This document shows, one piece after another, positions 36,476-45,029 of a stretch of DNA of 64,000 nucleotides. This DNA comes from AP-15 sp963799085 (GTDB taxonomy: Bacteria; Pseudomonadota; Alphaproteobacteria; ATCC43930; CGMCC-115725), in contig CAWCWA010000021.1 of NCBI GenBank assembly GCA_963799085.1, positions 186,001 to 250,000 on the forward strand, given 5' to 3'. The position numbers and the translations under genes are program-made. The notes beneath the pieces are model-generated. The model searched no databases. It was not told where the DNA came from and saw only the letters and a list, made by a program, of their open reading frames with translations. How positions within the stretch are numbered: position 1 is the first letter of the stretch; every line of letters starts with the position of its first letter.

Positions 36476-37798
36476 GAAGCTGGAGACCTCCAATAACCGC
36501 GCGTTTTTAAGGAAAGAGCCGGGCATTGGCTGTGCCGTGACCGGTTTGGTTAGGGCGATCGGTGTGCCGGCGCGCGGCCGGCTTCGTTAGCGGATTTTTG
36601 GGTCAGGTTGGTGCGGTCTGGGCAGCCAGCCAAACCACCCGCTGCATGGTTGTAGAGAAGGTTAGCAAGGCCGACCTTGGTTCTCGCGCGGGCCAAGCCG
36701 ATGGTGCGGATGAACAGACCCATCGGCCCTTTCTGGCGGGCGAAGACGTGCTCGACCGCCGAACGCACCGCCGATTTGCGGGCATTGGCCCGGGCGGTGC
36801 GGCGTGGCATCGGCCTACCCTTGGGTTTCTTGCGGTGGATCTGCGAGCGCAGAAGGCGACCGGCGAGGAATTTTTCGTTGGCCTTTGAGCGGTAGGCGGT
36901 GTCGGCCCACACCTCGCTGGCGGTGTTGTTGGTGTCGATCAGCTCGGCCAGCAACGCCCCGTCGTGGCGGGCCGCATCGGTGACCGTCCAGCGGCGGATC
37001 AGGCGATGCCGGCGGTCGATGCCGATGTGATTTTTGTAACCGAAGGCCGGGATCGCGAGATCAACGCGCGGTGCGCCATCCGCGCTCGGCTTAGCTTTGG
37101 TGTATTTGACCGTCCAGCGCGCATCGCGGTCCTTCTGCCGCAGCTTGGCCGGCTGGCCTGCCCACGCTGCCGGGATACGGCCTTGTTTGATGTCACGCCT
37201 CTCGCCATCGGTATTGCGCTGTTTCGGCGCGGCGACGATCGAGGCGTCGATGATCTGGCCGCTCGATCGCCAGAAACCCGGCCCTTGCCAGCGCCGCGTC
37301 AAAGCGCTCGAACAGAACCTCGATCGCCGGCTTGCCCGCGATTTTGGCCCGCGTCAGCGCTTCGCGAAAGGTCCAGATCGTATTCGCGTCGGGCACGGTG
37401 TCAGCCAGCCCCAGACCGAGAAACCGCATGAACGACAGCCGGTCCCGGATCAGATATTCGCTGCGCTCGTCCGACAGATTGTGGTTGGCCTGCAGAATGA
37501 GCGTCTTGAACATCAGCACATGATCAAAAGCCGGCCGACCACCCCTGTTCAGGCCAGGGGCAGGCTCTTCGAGCGGTCCGCGCGCGGCACTGCCCGCTCC
37601 AGATCCGCCCGAAACAGTTCGAAATCGATCACCGCGTTCAGCCGTTCCAGGCTGTCGCCTTTGGCCGAAATCCGCCTCAGCCGCTCCTCAACGTCGAAAA
37701 ACCCCGCCTGACCGCGCATCTCCGCCGCCCAGCGCAGACCCCGCTCATCGAATCACAAACCTGCAAAAACCACCAGCTTTTTTCAGGTCTCCAACTTC
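36476..37798 (-). mobile_element. IS5-family insertion element with terminal inverted repeats
   Basis: GAAGCTGGAGACCT at 36476-36489 and its near-perfect reverse complement AGGTCTCCAACTTC at 37785-37798 (13 of 14 positions) bracket a frameshifted IS5-type transposase gene. Length about 1.3 kb, normal for this group. No clear target-site duplication is visible next to the repeats. Its right end lies only about 80 bp from the metW stop. Confidence 0.7.
36603..37719 (-). pseudogene. IS5-family transposase, frameshifted
   Basis: From ATG 37719 the protein runs RGQAGFFDVEERLRRISAKG, with DFELFRADLERAVPRADRS, then after a shift LMFKTLILQANHNLSDERSE, YLIRDRLSFMRFLGLGLADT and PDANTIWTFREALT, then after another shift QIIDASIVAAPKQRNTDGER (first catalytic Asp), YGYKNH-like GYKNHIGIDRRHRLI, ASEVWADTAYRSKANE (second Asp) and VRSAVEHVFARQKGPMGLF (Glu). 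A last indel at 36655 restores the end MQRVVWLAAQTAPT. Three or more 1-nt indels are needed, so it is not translated as it stands. Confidence 0.85.
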
Positions 37799-37878
37799 TA
37801 TACCCAAGCTTTGAAGGTTTGGACACAGGAACCAACTGAGCCCCGTCTGCCGCTGATGCGGTGACGAGGGGACGAGCA

Positions 37879-38548
37879 TCAGGAACCGTCCCCGCTCAAA
37901 ACGAAGACGCCCTGCTCGGCGAGCAGATTGGCGAGGCTGCCGCGCGGGTCGAGCGAGAACGGCCGGCCGTGGCGGTCGAGCGTCACGCTGCGCTCGATGC
38001 GGGCGCCGAGCTCGTCGAGCAGCGCGACAAAGTCGCGGATCGTGCAGAGATGGATGTTCGGCGTCTCGTACCAGGGGTTGGGCAGCAGGTCCGAGACCGG
38101 CATGCGGCCGCACAGCAGCAGTTTCAGGCGGATGCGCCAGAAGCCGAAATTCGGAAACGAGACGATCGCCCGCTTGCCGATGCGCAGCAACTCCTCGACG
38201 ACGTGCCGCGGGATGGCGCGTCGCCTGCAGCGTCTGGCTCAGCACGACGACGTCGAAGGCACCGTCGGGGAAGGCGGGCAGGTCGTGATCGGCGTCGCCC
38301 TGGATGACCGAGAGCCCATGCCGCACGCAGGCATTGACGCCGGACTGGCTCAGCTCGATGCCGCGCCCGTCGACGCCTTTCTCGCGCGCCAGATAGGCGA
38401 GCAGCGCCCCGTCGCCGCAGCCGATATCGAGCACCCGCGATCCCGGCTCGATCATGTCGGCGATCAGCCGCAGGTCGCGCCGCAACTCGCCGGCGCCGGA
38501 CGGCGCCGCTAGGGGCCGCAGGTCGTCGAGGTCGAGCGCTCCGGCCAT
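37879..38548 (-). CDS. metW: Methionine biosynthesis protein MetW, one frameshift
   Basis: About 222 residues of MetW, a SAM-methyltransferase-fold protein that works with MetX. N-terminal part: LRRDLRLIADMIEPGSRVLD, IGCGDGALLAYLAREKGVDG (motif I), RGIELSQSGVNACV and FPDGAFDVVVLSQTLQAT. After an indel near 38210: RIGKRAIVSFPNFGFWRIRL, LPNPWYETPNIHLCTIRDF and LANLLAEQGVFVLSG. ATG 38548 overlaps the metX stop (TGATG), so the two are translated together. Confidence 0.9.
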
Positions 38549-39806
38549 CAGTCCTCCCAGCGCGGCAGCCCGCGATGCTCGGCGCAGCCGGTCAGAAACC
38601 CGCGCAGGGTCGCGAACAGCTCCGGCTCGTGCAGCAGAAACGCGTCGTGCCCCTTGTCGGTCTCGATCTCGACAAAGCTGACATTGGCGGCGACCGCGTT
38701 CAGCGCGTGCACGACAGCGCGGCTCTCCGAGGTCGGGAACAGCCAGTCGCTGGTGAACGAGACGATGCAGAAGCGCGGCTGCGTGCCCCGGAAACGCCGC
38801 CGGCAGCGACCCGCCGTGCTCGGCGGCAAGGTCGAAATAATCCATCGCCCGCGTGATGTAGAGGTACGAATTGGCGTCGAAGCGGTCGACGAACGTGCTG
38901 CCCTGGTGCCGCAGATAGCTCTCGACCTGGAAATCGGCGTCGAACCCGTAGGTGATGCGCGTTGCGGTCCTGCAGGTTGCGGCCGAATTTGCGGTGCAGC
39001 GCGGCTTCCGACAGATAGGTGATGTGCGCCGCCATCCGCGCCACCGCGAGGCCGCGCGCCGGCTTGCGGCCCAGCGTCAGATAGCGGCCGCCGCACCAGT
39101 CCGGGTCGGCCATGATCGCCTGCCGGCCGACCTCGTGAAACGCGATGTTCTGCGCCGAGTGCCGCGCCGCCGACGCGATCGGGATCGCCGCGAACACGCT
39201 CTCCGGATAGCTCGACGCCCATTGCAGGACCTGCATGCCGCCCATCGAGCCGCCGATCACGCAAAACAGCTGCTCGATGCCGAGATGCTCGATCAAGAGC
39301 TTTTGCGCCCGCACCATGTCGCGGATCGTGATGACCGGAAAGTCGAGCGCCCACGGCTCGCCGGTCGCCGGGTTGATCTCCTTCGGGCCGGTGGTCCCCA
39401 TGCAGCCGCCGAGCACATTGGTGCAGATCAGAAAATAGCGCTCGGTGTCGAGCACGTTGCCGGGGCCGACCAGCGAGGTCCACCAGCCGGCATTGCCGGT
39501 GATCGGATGCGGGTCGGCGGCATACTGGTCGCCGGTCAGCGCGTGGCAGATCAGGATCGCGTTGCTGCGCTCGGGGTTGAGCGTGCCGTAGGTCTGGTAG
39601 GCGATCGCGAACGGCCCGAGATCGACGCCGCGATCGAGCCGCAGCGGTCGCGTCGACGGCGAGGGTGTGTCCGGGCCAGTCCTGGTCCGGGGCGCCGTAG
39701 GCGGGGTGCGGTCAAGATCGACAAGAGGCGTTCTCGGATCAGATAGCAGGGCTGAGGCGCCTCCGCTGGCCGGCGCCGCGCGGTCGCAATATCGGGAGGC
39801 AGGCAT
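38548..39806 (-). CDS. metX: Homoserine O-acyltransferase MetX, frameshifted
   Basis: About 420 residues; acylates homoserine in methionine synthesis. Main frame: LDRGVDLGPFAIAYQTYGTL, ILICHALTGDQYAADPHP, TNVLGGCMGTTGPKEINPAT and the nucleophile elbow FCVIGGSMGGMQVLQWASSY. An indel near 38965 moves the sequence to a second frame (MDYFDLAAEHGGSLPAAF) and another near 38800 to a third, which holds VSFVEIETDKGHDAFLLHEP with the catalytic Asp and His. The N-terminal 45 residues before the conserved core are Pro/Thr-rich and the start is uncertain. Divergent from chorismate mutase, an arrangement common in Rhodospirillales. Confidence 0.92.
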
Positions 39807-39905
39807 GTAGCTAGGGATCGCGGCGCGGCCATGTCAACGTTTTCTTTGATTTTGCACTGAGCGCAACCCTACTACTATCGCGCCGCCTTGCAGCGATCGA
39901 AACCG
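39807..39905. promoter_or_regulatory. Divergent promoter region metX / chorismate mutase
   Basis: 99 bp between two divergent amino-acid biosynthesis units. TTGCAC (39852-39857) and TACTAT (39873-39878) on the plus strand could be a sigma70-like pair, although the 15-bp spacer is short. No methionine or SAM riboswitch is apparent. Confidence 0.35.
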
Positions 39906-40820
39906 ATGTCAGACGCACCGCCCAGATCTCGAAATATTGCGCCGTCGGATCGACGAGATCGACGACCGGCTGCAGGATCTGTTGATCGAGCGGATGGAGA
40001 TCGTGTCGCGGGTCGCCGACCAGCAAGCGCAGCAGCGGCGGCGTCGCGCCGCATCCAACCGGCGCGCGAGGCGGAAATCCTCCGCCGGCTGGTCGCGCGG
40101 CAACACGGCGCGCTGCCGGCCGCGAGTCTCGTGCGGATCTGGCGCGAGCTGCTGGCCGCGACGGCCCGGATGCAAGGTCCCTTTGCGATCGCGGTTTATG
40201 CGCCGCCGGCGAGATGCCGGGCTTCTGGGACATGGCGCGCGACCATTACGGCAGCCACACGCCGATGCTGACTTTCGGCTCGATCGGCCAGGTGATCCGC
40301 GCCGTTTCGGAGGGGCGGGCGACGGTCGGGGTGCTGCCGATGCCGCAGGAGGAGGAGGCCGATCCGTGGTGGCGGCATCTGCTCTCGGGCCGTGACGCGG
40401 CGCCGCAGGTGATCGCCCGGCTGCCGTTCGGCGCTCGCGGCAACGCCCGCTCGGACGGCGGCGACGCGCTCGCGATCGGCCGCGGCGCGCAGCTGGCGAC
40501 CGGCCGCGACCGGACGCTGATCGCGACCGAGAACGCCGCCGACATCAGCCGCGGCCGGCTGTTCTCGATCGTGTCGGCGCTCGGGCTGGGCTGCACGTTC
40601 ATGCGCATCAAGCGAGCACGGCGGAGGGCGGCCACACGCTGATCGAGCTCGACGGGTTCGTGCCGCCGTCGATCCGCGCCTCGACCGCTTCCGCGCGCAG
40701 CTCGGCCCGGCGGTTCACCGGCTGCTGCCGTTCGGCGGCTATGCCGTGCCGCTGTCCGCAGCGGCGTTGTCGCCGACCGCGTTGGCCGCTGCCGATGCCA
40801 CGGCCGCGGCGAGGGGCTGA
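39906..40820 (+). CDS. Chorismate mutase (AroQ-type with C-terminal extension), frameshifted
   Basis: About 300 residues. The helical chorismate mutase domain is split over two frames: LRRRIDEIDDRLQDLLIERM with EIVSRVADQ, then REAEILRRLVARQHGALPAA and SLVRIWRELLAATARMQGPF. The C-terminal domain lies in further frames: FWDMARDHYGSHTPMLTFGS, IGQVIRAVSEGRATVGVLPM, LFSIVSALGLGCTFMRIKR and LIELDGFVPP, ending at TGA 40818-40820. At least four 1-nt indels. It converts chorismate to prephenate, feeding hisC and tyrA directly downstream. Confidence 0.8.
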
Positions 40821-40824
40821 GCCG

Positions 40825-41931
40825 GTGACCGGCTGCAGCGGGCCCCGACCCCGCGACCGGGCATCCTCGACATCGCGCCTTATGTCGGCGGCGAGGCGAA
40901 GGTCGCGGGCGTCGAGCGGCCGATCCGCCTGGCATCGAACGAGAGCGCGCTGGGGCCCAGCCCGAAGGCGGTTGCCGCCTATCGCGCGCTGGCCGGCGAC
41001 ATCCATCGCTACCCCGACGGCTCGGCGATCGAATTGCGCGAGGCGCTCGGCCGGCTACACGGTCTCGACCCGGCGCGCATCGTCTGCGGCTTCGGCTCCG
41101 ACGAGCTGATCGGCCTGCTGTTGCGCGCCTATGCCGGTCCGGGCGACGAGGTGCTGTACAGCCGGCACGGGTTTCTGATGTATCCGATCGGCGCTCTGTC
41201 GGTCGGCGCCACCCCGGTCGCCGCGCCGGAGCGCGATCTGACGCCGATGTCGATGCGTTGCTCGAGCGCGTGACCGAGCGCACCCGAATCGTCTTTATCG
41301 CCAATCCGAACAACCCGACCGGGACCTATTTGCCGGTTCGAGATGCGAGCGGCTGCATGCCGGGCTGCCGCCCATGTGCTGCTGGCGATCGACGCCGCCT
41401 ATGCCGAGTTCGTCAACCGCAACGATTTCGAAGCCGGCGTCGGCGCTCGTCGACCGGGCCGAAAACGTCGTGATGCTGCGCACCTTCTCGAAGATCTACG
41501 CGCTGGCCGGGCTGCGGCTGGGCTGGGCCTATTGTCCGCCGGCGATCGCCGATGTGCTGAACCGCATCCGCGGCCCGTTCAATGTGACCGCGCCGGCTCT
41601 GGCGGCCGGGGTCGCCGCGGTCGAGGACACCGAGGCGCTGCGCCGCGCCGCAGGCGCATAACGAGCGCTGGCTGCCCTGGTTGTCCGAGCGGCTGGCGGC
41701 GCTCGGCCTGCCGCTGACCCCGAGCGTCGCGAAATTTCGTGCTGCCGCGCTTTCCCGACGAGCCGAGCGAAACGCCGACGCCGCGTTCGCGTTCTTGCAG
41801 GCGCGCGGCATCCTGGTGCGCAAGATGGGCGGCTACGGGCTGCCGCAGCATCTGCGGATCACGATCGGCACCGGCGAGGAAATGGAAAGGGTCGCGGCGG
41901 TGCTGGCGGAATTCATGGGCCGGCGAAATGA
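40825..41931 (+). CDS. hisC: Histidinol-phosphate/aromatic aminotransferase HisC, heavily frameshifted
   Basis: The complete PLP-enzyme sequence can be followed through six or more frame changes. Pieces in order: RPGILDIAPYVGGEAKVAGV, IRLASNESALGPSPKAVAAY, IVCGFGSDELIGLLLRAYAG, RTRIVFIANPNNPTGTYLPV, HVLLAIDAAYAEFVNRNDF, NVVMLRTFSKIYALAGLRLG (PLP-lysine in TFSK), GPFNVTAPALAAGVAAVED and LPQHLRITIGTGEEMERVAA. Each piece is well conserved, so the indels look like sequence errors rather than decay. Located between chorismate mutase and tyrA, it probably transaminates prephenate or aromatic keto acids as well as imidazole-acetol phosphate. Start GTG 40825 and the end are approximate. Confidence 0.85.
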
Positions 41932-42819
41932 GCGCGCATGGGTTCGATCGGGTCGCGCTGATCGGGATCGGGCTGATCGGGTCGTCGCTGGCCCGGGTAT
42001 TGCGGCGCGACTGCCCGGAGACGCATATCGTCGCCTGCGCCCGCCGCGCCGAGACGCTGGCGACGGTCGAGCGCCTCGGCATTCGCCGACGAGACGACCG
42101 ACGACCCGGCGCGGGCGGCGGCGGGGCGCCGATCTCGTGGTGATCGCGACGCCGCTTTCGGCCTATGCCGAGATCGGCGAGCCGCATCGCTCCGGCGCTG
42201 ACGCGACGGCGCGATCGTGACCGATGTCGGCTCGGTCAAGGGGGCGGCGATCGACGCGACTGCGGCCCGCATCTGCCGCCGGGCGTGCATTTCGTCCCGG
42301 GCCATCCGGTCGCCGGCACCGAGCATTCCGGCCCCGAATCCGGGTTCGCCGAGCTGTTTCGCGACCGCTGGTGCATCCTGACGCCGCTGCCGGACACCGC
42401 GCCCGACGCGCTCGCCAAGGTCGACGGCATGTGGGAAGCTGGCCGGGATGCGGGTGGCGACGATGGCGCCGGACATCACGACAAGGTGCTGGCGGTCACC
42501 TCGCATCTGCCGCATCTGATCGCCTACACGATCGTCGGCACCGCGACCGAGCTCGGCGAGAGATCTGCAATCCGAGGTCGTCGCCTATTCGGCCGGCGGG
42601 TTTCGCGACTTCACCCGCATCGCCGCCTCCGATCCGGTCATGTGGCGCGACATCTTTCTGGACAACCGCGAGGCGGTGCTCGAATTATTGCAGCGCTTCA
42701 GCGAGGATTTGACCGCGTTGCAGCGGGCGATCCGCCGCGGCGAGGGCCAGGAGCTGCAGGACTGGTTCACCCGCACGCGCGCGATCCGCCGCTCGATCAT
42801 CGAGGCCAAGCAGGCCTGA
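41928..42819 (+). CDS. tyrA: Prephenate/arogenate dehydrogenase, heavily frameshifted
   Basis: About 295 residues readable over about seven frame changes. N-terminal Rossmann FDRVALIGIGLIGSSLARVL; ADLVVIATPLSAYAEIG; GAIVTDVGSVKGAAIDAT; PPGVHFVPGHPVAGTEHSGP with SGFAELFRDRWCILTPLP; HDKVLAVTSHLPHLIAYTIV; and EVVAYSAGGFRDFTRIAASD, PVMWRDIFLDNREAVLELLQ, ending SIIEAKQA. The catalytic His of the HPVAGTE motif is present. It oxidises prephenate or arogenate for tyrosine synthesis. ATG 41928 overlaps the end of hisC. Confidence 0.85.
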
Positions 42820-42823
42820 GGCG

Positions 42824-43177
42824 ATGTATGCTGTCATCTTCGAGGTCGAGCCCGCGCCGGGCCAGGTCGAAGAATATCTCGACATCGCCGCGCGGCTGCG
42901 TCCCGAACTCGAAAAGATCGACGGCTTCATCTCGATCGAGCGGTTCCGCAGCCTGACGCAGGAGGGCAAGATCCTGTCGCTGTCGTTCTGGCGCGACGAA
43001 GCGGCGATCCGCCGCTGGCGCGAGCACGACAAGCATCATCGGGCGCAGCATGCCGGGCGCGATCACGTCTTTGCCGATTATCGCCTGCGCGTCGCCGCGG
43101 TGGTGCGCGACTACGGCATGTTCGAGCGGCAGGAGGCACCGCAGGCGCTGCCGGAAAAGACGCGGACCGCGGGCTAG
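42824..43177 (+). CDS. ABM-family (YgiN-like) protein
   Basis: An intact 117-residue antibiotic-biosynthesis-monooxygenase-fold protein starting 4 nt after tyrA. Features: YAVIFEVEPAPGQVEEYLDI, LEKIDGFISIERFRSLTQEG, KILSLSFWRDEAAIRRWREH and DHVFADYRLRVAAVVRDYG. Homologues may be heme-binding or quinol-oxidising. It is indel-free although the gene immediately before it is full of indels. Probably co-transcribed with tyrA; role unknown. Confidence 0.85.
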   Translation: MYAVIFEVEPAPGQVEEYLDIAARLRPELEKIDGFISIERFRSLTQEGKILSLSFWRDEAAIRRWREHDKHHRAQHAGRDHVFADYRLRVAAVVRDYGMFERQEAPQALPEKTRTAG

Positions 43178-43180
43178 GCG

Positions 43181-44209
43181 CTATTGCCAGGCGATCCGCG
43201 GCGCCGGGCCGAGCTTGGCGGGCCCGAGGAACATCTGCCCGTTCTGCACCGTAAACGACGTCGCGATCTGCGGCTTCCCGTCGGGTCCGGCCTTGCCGAG
43301 GATGGTGAGCGCCAAGCGCGCGAGCCCGGCGTCGCTGGCGCGCATCCGGCCCGATTGCACCAATGCGGTCAACACCTGGTCGTAGCCTTCGATCGCGCCC
43401 GAAAAGCCGCCAATCGGTTGCAGATTGCGGTCGAGCGCGATGGTGCCGGTCGCGGTCGCGCCCAGCCCGCCCCAATCGAGCCGCAGATTGTTGAGCTCGA
43501 TCGTCCCGCCGGCGTCACGCCAGGCGGCGAGCGCCTGCGGCAACGGCCCCCCCGGCAACGCACCTTTGAGGGTCAGGCCGAACGCCAGCCGGTCGATCGT
43601 GCCGCCGAGCGCGGGGGTCGCCGTCGAAAGGCGGACCTCGCGCAGATCGGCCGCGACGCCGATCGCCGGCTCCGCGTGGCTGGCGGGCGGGGTCGCCGGC
43701 AGCACGAACCAGCCGTGGGCAAGATCGACCCGCACGGGCTCGCCCGCATCCGCTGTGACGTCGCGCAGATTAAGCCAGATCGCGGCGCCGCCGTCGCGCG
43801 CGACCGAAACCGCGCCCGTGCCGATCTTGGCCGCGATCGTCAAGGCCGGGCGCGACCCCTGTCCGGCGAGATCGCCCGAAAGTCCCCGCGATGCGGACAG
43901 CCGCCAATTCGCGAAGTCCCACGGCCGGGCGGTTCCGGCCAGCAGCGGCGTGCGGATTTCGGGGGCGGGCGCCATCGAGTCGTCCCGCCAGACCGCGCCG
44001 GCGAGTTCGACATCGATAGCGAAGGGGTAGCCCGATACCGTCAGCGTCTTCCACGAGACGTCGATCTGCCTCGAGCGCAGGGATTGCGCCCACATGGCAA
44101 GTCCGTCCTCGAGGCGTCGGGAGACGATCCACCAATAGGCGGAATAGCCCCCGACCACGACCAGAAGAAGGATCAAGGCGGCAAGGCCGAGGCGCTTGGG
44201 AAGGCGCAT
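43181..44209 (-). CDS. DUF2125 family protein
   Basis: About 342 residues. An N-terminal membrane anchor (RLGLAALILLLVVVGGYSAY) is followed by an AsmA-like beta-rich periplasmic domain: ISWKTLTV-type SWKTLTVSGYPFAIDVELAG, ARPWDFANWRLSASRGLSGD, PIGGFSGAIEGYDQVLTALV and IATSFTVQNGQMFLGPAKLG. DUF2125 proteins are widespread in alphaproteobacteria and undescribed. The ATG at 44209 puts the anchor at the N-terminus. Convergent with the ABM gene, divergent from ChaC. Confidence 0.85.
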   Translation of the reverse strand: MRLPKRLGLAALILLLVVVGGYSAYWWIVSRRLEDGLAMWAQSLRSRQIDVSWKTLTVSGYPFAIDVELAGAVWRDDSMAPAPEIRTPLLAGTARPWDFANWRLSASRGLSGDLAGQGSRPALTIAAKIGTGAVSVARDGGAAIWLNLRDVTADAGEPVRVDLAHGWFVLPATPPASHAEPAIGVAADLREVRLSTATPALGGTIDRLAFGLTLKGALPGGPLPQALAAWRDAGGTIELNNLRLDWGGLGATATGTIALDRNLQPIGGFSGAIEGYDQVLTALVQSGRMRASDAGLARLALTILGKAGPDGKPQIATSFTVQNGQMFLGPAKLGPAPRIAWQ

Positions 44210-44276
44210 AAGCCGGTATATAGCCGGCCGAGGCCGCCCCTGCCAGAGCCACCCTGACCTGCCGATTGCACCCGCC

Positions 44277-44994
44277 TTGCCCGATCCGTTGCTCCGCCCT
44301 GACGCCCCTCCCGACACGCCGTGCGTGGCGCCGGAGGCTGGGTCTGCGCCCGACCCGATGCCCCCGGAGATCGCGGCATTGCGCGACGGCGGCCGGCCCT
44401 TGTGGATCTTTGCCTATGGTTCACTGATCTGGAGCCCGGAATTTGTCCATGACGCGGCCGAGCCCGCTCGGATGCACGGCTACCATCGCCGCTTCTGCCT
44501 CTATTCCTATGACTATCGCGGGACGCGGCAACGCCCGGGGCTGGTGCTCGGCCTCGATCGCGGCGGATCGTGCCGCGGCATGGCCTTTCGGCTGGCGCCG
44601 GAGACGATAGGCGAGGCGATCGACAGGCTGTGGGCGCGGGAGATGACCGCACCTCGGGTCTACGACATGCGGCGGCTGAAGGCGCGGATCGGGGGCCGCA
44701 GCCGAGTGGCTCTTTGCCTTCACCGTGCGGCGGGAGCATCCCGATTACGCGGGCAGGCTGCCGCTCGACGAGACGGCGCGGATCATCCACGGCGCGGCCG
44801 GCAGCCGCGGCGCCTGCCGCCAGTATCTCAACCACACGCTCGGCCATCTCGAAGCGTGCGGCATCGTCGACCGGCCGTTGCGCGAGCTCGCCCGGCGAGT
44901 CGCGGCGCTCGCCCGAACGCGGCCCGCCGAAAATTACGACGGGTGTGATGCAGATGACACTTCAATGACGCACCTGCCTACGATAATCGCCTGA
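44277..44994 (+). CDS. chaC: Gamma-glutamylcyclotransferase ChaC-like, one frameshift
   Basis: About 238 residues of the ChaC family, which cleaves glutathione to 5-oxoproline and Cys-Gly. The substrate-binding loop is clear: LWIFAYGSLIWSPEFVHDAA, then HGYHRRFCLYSYDYRGTRQR, GLVLGLDRGGSCRGMAFRLA and IDRLWAREMTAPRVYD. After a 1-nt indel near 44697: AEWLFAFTVRREHPDYAGRL, IIHGAAGSRGACRQYLNHTL, GHLEACGIVDRPLRELARRV. The start is uncertain: TTG 44277, or ATG 44358, neither with a good Shine-Dalgarno. Confidence 0.83.
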
Positions 44995-45029
44995 TCGTAT
45001 TACAGGCACGATTTCTAGGGAGGCGGGGT

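Noticed and set aside
39906..42819. Programmed ribosomal frameshifting
   Set aside because: Too many shifts in both directions without slippery heptamers; random indels explain the pattern better.
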